Shown in pieces: positions 13,036 to 15,616 of a DNA stretch of 15,616 nucleotides. Position numbers and translations under genes: made by a program. Each line of letters opens with the position of its first letter. Position 1 is the first letter of the stretch. The notes under the pieces are model-generated. The model searched no databases. It had not been told where the DNA came from and saw only the letters and a program-made list of their open reading frames with translations. The DNA is from JBEGQX01 sp041180805 (GTDB taxonomy: Bacteria; Planctomycetota; Planctomycetia; Gemmatales; Gemmataceae): positions 1 to 15,616 of the forward strand of contig JBEGQX010000067.1 of NCBI GenBank assembly GCA_041180805.1. The letters run 5' to 3'.

Positions 13036-15543
13036 ATGAAAAATGTATATCGATTTATTATTCTAACATGCCTGGCTTCCATGCTTTTTACCATTCGCGT
13101 GAGCCAATCGCATGGTGAAGTCACCCAGGATGCCTCCCGAAGGGCTGAAATCATCGGTTCGCCGACAAGCGTCGAGATTTTTCCCGCCAAGGTCGAGCTT
13201 AATTCCAAGCGCGCCTTCAGCCAGATTGTTATCTCGGGGAAATACGCCAACGGCCAGACCAGGGACCTGACCCATTTTTCCTCCATCGAAATCGAGAACC
13301 CCAAGGTCGCCAGCCTTGCCAAGGGTGGCTTGCTTAGTGCCATGGCAGATGGAAACACCAAGCTGAAAATAAAGGTCGGCAACAAGGAAGCCACCGCCGA
13401 TGTAGTGGTGCAAAATTACTCCAAGGCGGATCCCATCAGTTTCCGTAGGGATGTGATTGCTGCCATGAATGTGGGCGGCTGCAATATGGGTGCCTGCCAT
13501 GGCACCCCTTCGGGCAAAAACGGGTTCAAGCTAAGCCTGCGAGGGTTTGACCCCGCCGCCGACTATCTGCAGCTAACACGCGATGTTCTGGCAAGGCGTA
13601 CCGAAGCCGAGGAACCTGATCAATCCCTGATGCTTTTGAAAGGTCTCGGCCGCGTGCCCCATGAAGGAGGCCAGCGTTGGCATATTGCCAGCGAAGCTAC
13701 CAGCGTTGTACGTGGTTGGATGGCAGAGGGCCTGAAGAACGATTCTGAAAAGCTGCCAGCCCTCAAGGAAATCAAGGTGTTCCCCGGCGCAAGGCTTCTT
13801 CACTCACCATCGGCTTACCAGCAGCTAAGCGTAAAAGCCATCTTCGAAGATGGCACCTCCCGTGATGTCACACCGCTTTCCGTGTTCACCTCATCAGATG
13901 TCGCAGTGGCGGATGTTTCATCATCCGGCCTGGTGGAATTCAAGCAGGCAGGCGAAATTGCTATCCTGGTGCGCTACCTCGAGGAAATGGTCAGTATCCG
14001 CTTCACCTATCTGGAAAAGAAAACCAACTTCGCCTGGGACAAACTCACCGCCAACAACTTTGTCGACAACCATGTCTACGCCAAGCTGAAACTGCTTTCC
14101 ATACCCCCTTCGGAAGTCTGCACCGACCAGGAATTCCTGCGCAGGGCCTATCTGGATTGCTGTGGCATACTTCCCAGCCCGAAAGAAACCCAGGAGTATC
14201 TCGACAGTAAAGACCCCGCCAAGCGAACCAAGCTGGTTGAATCGCTTGTCAACAGGCCGGAATTCACCGACTTCTGGACCCTGAAATGGTCGGACATTCT
14301 TCGCAACAACCGCAAGACCATCCAGGTAAAGGGCATCCATTCCTTCCACCACTGGATCCACGACCAGATCGATCGCAATGTTGGAATTGACCAGATGGTT
14401 CGCGACCTGATCACCGCCCGTGGCAATGCTTCCGCCAATCCGCAGGCCAACTACTACCGCATCGCCCGGGATTCTCAAAGCCTTGCTGAAACCACCGCGC
14501 AACTCTTTCTGGGCTTCCGCATGCAATGCGCCAAGTGCCACAATCATCCGTTCGAACGATGGACCCAGGACGATTACTATTCTCTGGCGGCCTTCTTTGC
14601 CCGAGTAAAGGTCAAGAAAGATAACCTTGATGTTGGCCCCGACCCCAAGACAGCCGCCGGCGAAATCATCTACGAAGACCGCGCTGGTGAAGTTTCCCAA
14701 CCCCGCTCCGGCAAGGTAATGGCTCCGAAGTTTCCCGGTGGAACCGTGGCGGCCATACCAACCGGAACCGATCGCCGAACCGTGCTTGCCGACTGGCTGA
14801 CCAGCGTGGACAACCCATTCTTTGCCAAGTCCGTGGTCAACAGGGTATGGTTCCACCTGATGGGCAAGGGCATTGTGGATCCCGTGGACGATTTCCGTGA
14901 ATCCAACCCCAGCGCCAACGACGAATTGCTGGAAGCGCTGGCCACTGACTTCATCAAGAACAAGTACGACATGCGCCACCTGGTGAAAACGATCATGAAT
15001 TCAAAAACCTACCAGCTTAGCGCCCAGCCAAACTCCGAGAACAGCGATGACACCAAGTATTTCTCGCACGCCAGCACCCGACTGCTTACCGCGGAACAGC
15101 TACTGGATGCCATTTGTGGTATCACCGAAGTGCCTGAAAAATTCGCAGGCCTGCCCTTGGGAACCCGAGCCATTCAGTTGCCAGATACCGAGATCAACCA
15201 CCTGTTCCTGAAGACATTCGGCCAGCCCGCCCGCGAGCTTGCCTGCGAATGCGAACGCGAATCGGACTCTAACCTCGCGCAGGCGCTGCAGTTGATCAAT
15301 GGCCCAACCATCAACGACAAGATTCGCAGCACCTCCAACCGCATCAGCAGACTGCTAAAGGAAAACAAACCTGAAAAGGACATGCTTTCCGAACTTTACC
15401 TTTGCACACTAAATCGCCTGCCCACCGAGGATGACCTGAAGGTGGCCACCGCGCACCTGGCAAAGGCCAAGGACAAGCGTCTGGCGTGGGAAGACCTGCA
15501 ATGGGCGCTGATCAATTCCAAGGAATTTCTCTTCCGCCATTAA
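13036..15543 (+). CDS. Secreted planctomycete-type protein with Ig-like, cytochrome-like, DUF1549 and DUF1553 regions
   Basis: This 835-residue exported protein is typical of Planctomycetota. It begins with a signal peptide (MKNVYRFIILTCLASMLF, then a polar SQSHG). Residues about 40-130 form a bacterial Ig-like fold (VEIFPAKVEL...VVVQNY) and a second Ig-like stretch lies near 245-325 (IKVFPGARLL...). Between them is a cytochrome-like site, CNMGACHG, with Cys149, Cys154 and His155 (spacing CX4CH). DUF1549 covers about 340-555 and includes a canonical CAKCH (498-502); DUF1553 covers about 580-830 (WLTSVDNPFFAKSVVNRVW onward). The proteins are proposed to act in periplasmic or cell-surface electron transfer or polysaccharide breakdown, but no activity is known. 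The ATG at 13036 is preferred: AAGGA stands eight bases before it and it gives a clean signal peptide; ATGs at 13006 and 13027 add only a few residues. In most planctomycetes a DUF1501 gene follows; the window ends too soon to tell. Confidence 0.92.
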   Translation: MKNVYRFIILTCLASMLFTIRVSQSHGEVTQDASRRAEIIGSPTSVEIFPAKVELNSKRAFSQIVISGKYANGQTRDLTHFSSIEIENPKVASLAKGGLLSAMADGNTKLKIKVGNKEATADVVVQNYSKADPISFRRDVIAAMNVGGCNMGACHGTPSGKNGFKLSLRGFDPAADYLQLTRDVLARRTEAEEPDQSLMLLKGLGRVPHEGGQRWHIASEATSVVRGWMAEGLKNDSEKLPALKEIKVFPGARLLHSPSAYQQLSVKAIFEDGTSRDVTPLSVFTSSDVAVADVSSSGLVEFKQAGEIAILVRYLEEMVSIRFTYLEKKTNFAWDKLTANNFVDNHVYAKLKLLSIPPSEVCTDQEFLRRAYLDCCGILPSPKETQEYLDSKDPAKRTKLVESLVNRPEFTDFWTLKWSDILRNNRKTIQVKGIHSFHHWIHDQIDRNVGIDQMVRDLITARGNASANPQANYYRIARDSQSLAETTAQLFLGFRMQCAKCHNHPFERWTQDDYYSLAAFFARVKVKKDNLDVGPDPKTAAGEIIYEDRAGEVSQPRSGKVMAPKFPGGTVAAIPTGTDRRTVLADWLTSVDNPFFAKSVVNRVWFHLMGKGIVDPVDDFRESNPSANDELLEALATDFIKNKYDMRHLVKTIMNSKTYQLSAQPNSENSDDTKYFSHASTRLLTAEQLLDAICGITEVPEKFAGLPLGTRAIQLPDTEINHLFLKTFGQPARELACECERESDSNLAQALQLINGPTINDKIRSTSNRISRLLKENKPEKDMLSELYLCTLNRLPTEDDLKVATAHLAKAKDKRLAWEDLQWALINSKEFLFRH

Positions 15544-15560
15544 CAGAAACTTTCCGCCTC

Positions 15561-15616
15561 ATGGATGAAAGAATCTATTCCGCGTACAAGATCATATTGG
15601 AAGACAGGGTTCTTTC
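15561..15616 (+). CDS. Possible first codons of a following gene, cut by the window edge
   Basis: An ATG 17 bases after the DUF1549/DUF1553 stop opens a frame that reads MDERIYSAYKIILEDRVL and continues to the window end. There is no ribosome-binding site before it, and eighteen codons are too few to judge coding character. It does not look like the twin-arginine start normal for a DUF1501 partner. A minus-strand frame through the same bases is also open, so the call is weak. Confidence 0.2.
   Translation, partial: MDERIYSAYKIILEDRVL

Noticed and set aside
13921..14979. A 352-codon open frame on the minus strand inside the DUF1549/DUF1553 gene
   Set aside because: The plus-strand protein is clearly real over the same bases; the antisense product is a repetitive Gly/Val-rich translation without motifs, typical of the complement of a biased coding strand.

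Overview
This is a chromosomal window from a Gram-negative bacterium, most probably a planctomycete. The strongest clue is the large secreted protein at the right end, with Ig-like, c-type haem, DUF1549 and DUF1553 regions, a signature family of Planctomycetota. The tandem FeoA pair ahead of FeoB and the APC-type permease with its 'GVDYFSTLGYQP' start fit the same phylum. Base composition and codon use look even throughout. I see no mobile element, CRISPR array, tRNA or rRNA. No gene-free stretch exceeds about 200 bases.

Layout, left to right. (1) A partial APC permease (minus, running off the left edge) is divergent from an M20/PepT-like metallopeptidase (plus). (2) An imidazolonepropionase-like amidohydrolase (minus) converges on that peptidase. 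(3) A TPR lipoprotein and a small DUF952 protein form a minus-strand pair. (4) Divergent from them, a secreted alpha/beta hydrolase is coupled by a 4-base overlap to gluQ (glutamyl-Q tRNA(Asp) synthetase). (5) An NAD-dependent sugar epimerase (minus) converges on gluQ, and both stops lie in one CTAG. (6) A compact ferrous-iron uptake operon on the minus strand, feoA1-feoA2-feoB and a Cys-rich FeoB-associated membrane peptide, has a recognisable promoter with a Fur-like palindrome at its start site. (7) Upstream lie a protein that looks like an ImmA/IrrE-family protein without its catalytic HExxH, and an M42 aminopeptidase (both minus). (8) The DUF1549/DUF1553 protein is on the plus strand with its own promoter, followed by the possible first codons of another gene.

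How the genes fit together. The Feo block is the only clearly integrated system: two FeoA partners, the GTP-gated Fe2+ permease and its small accessory. The permease, two metallopeptidases and the amidohydrolase suggest uptake and breakdown of peptides or amino acids, but they sit in separate transcription units. GluQ implies queuosine modification of tRNA(Asp).

No wholly new multi-gene system is evident. The points most worth a second look are the ImmA/IrrE-like pseudoenzyme with an operator-like palindrome upstream, a Ser in place of the Asn of the FeoB G4 motif, the contrast between a Cys-rich and a Cys-free FeoA, and the repeats in the permease leader.
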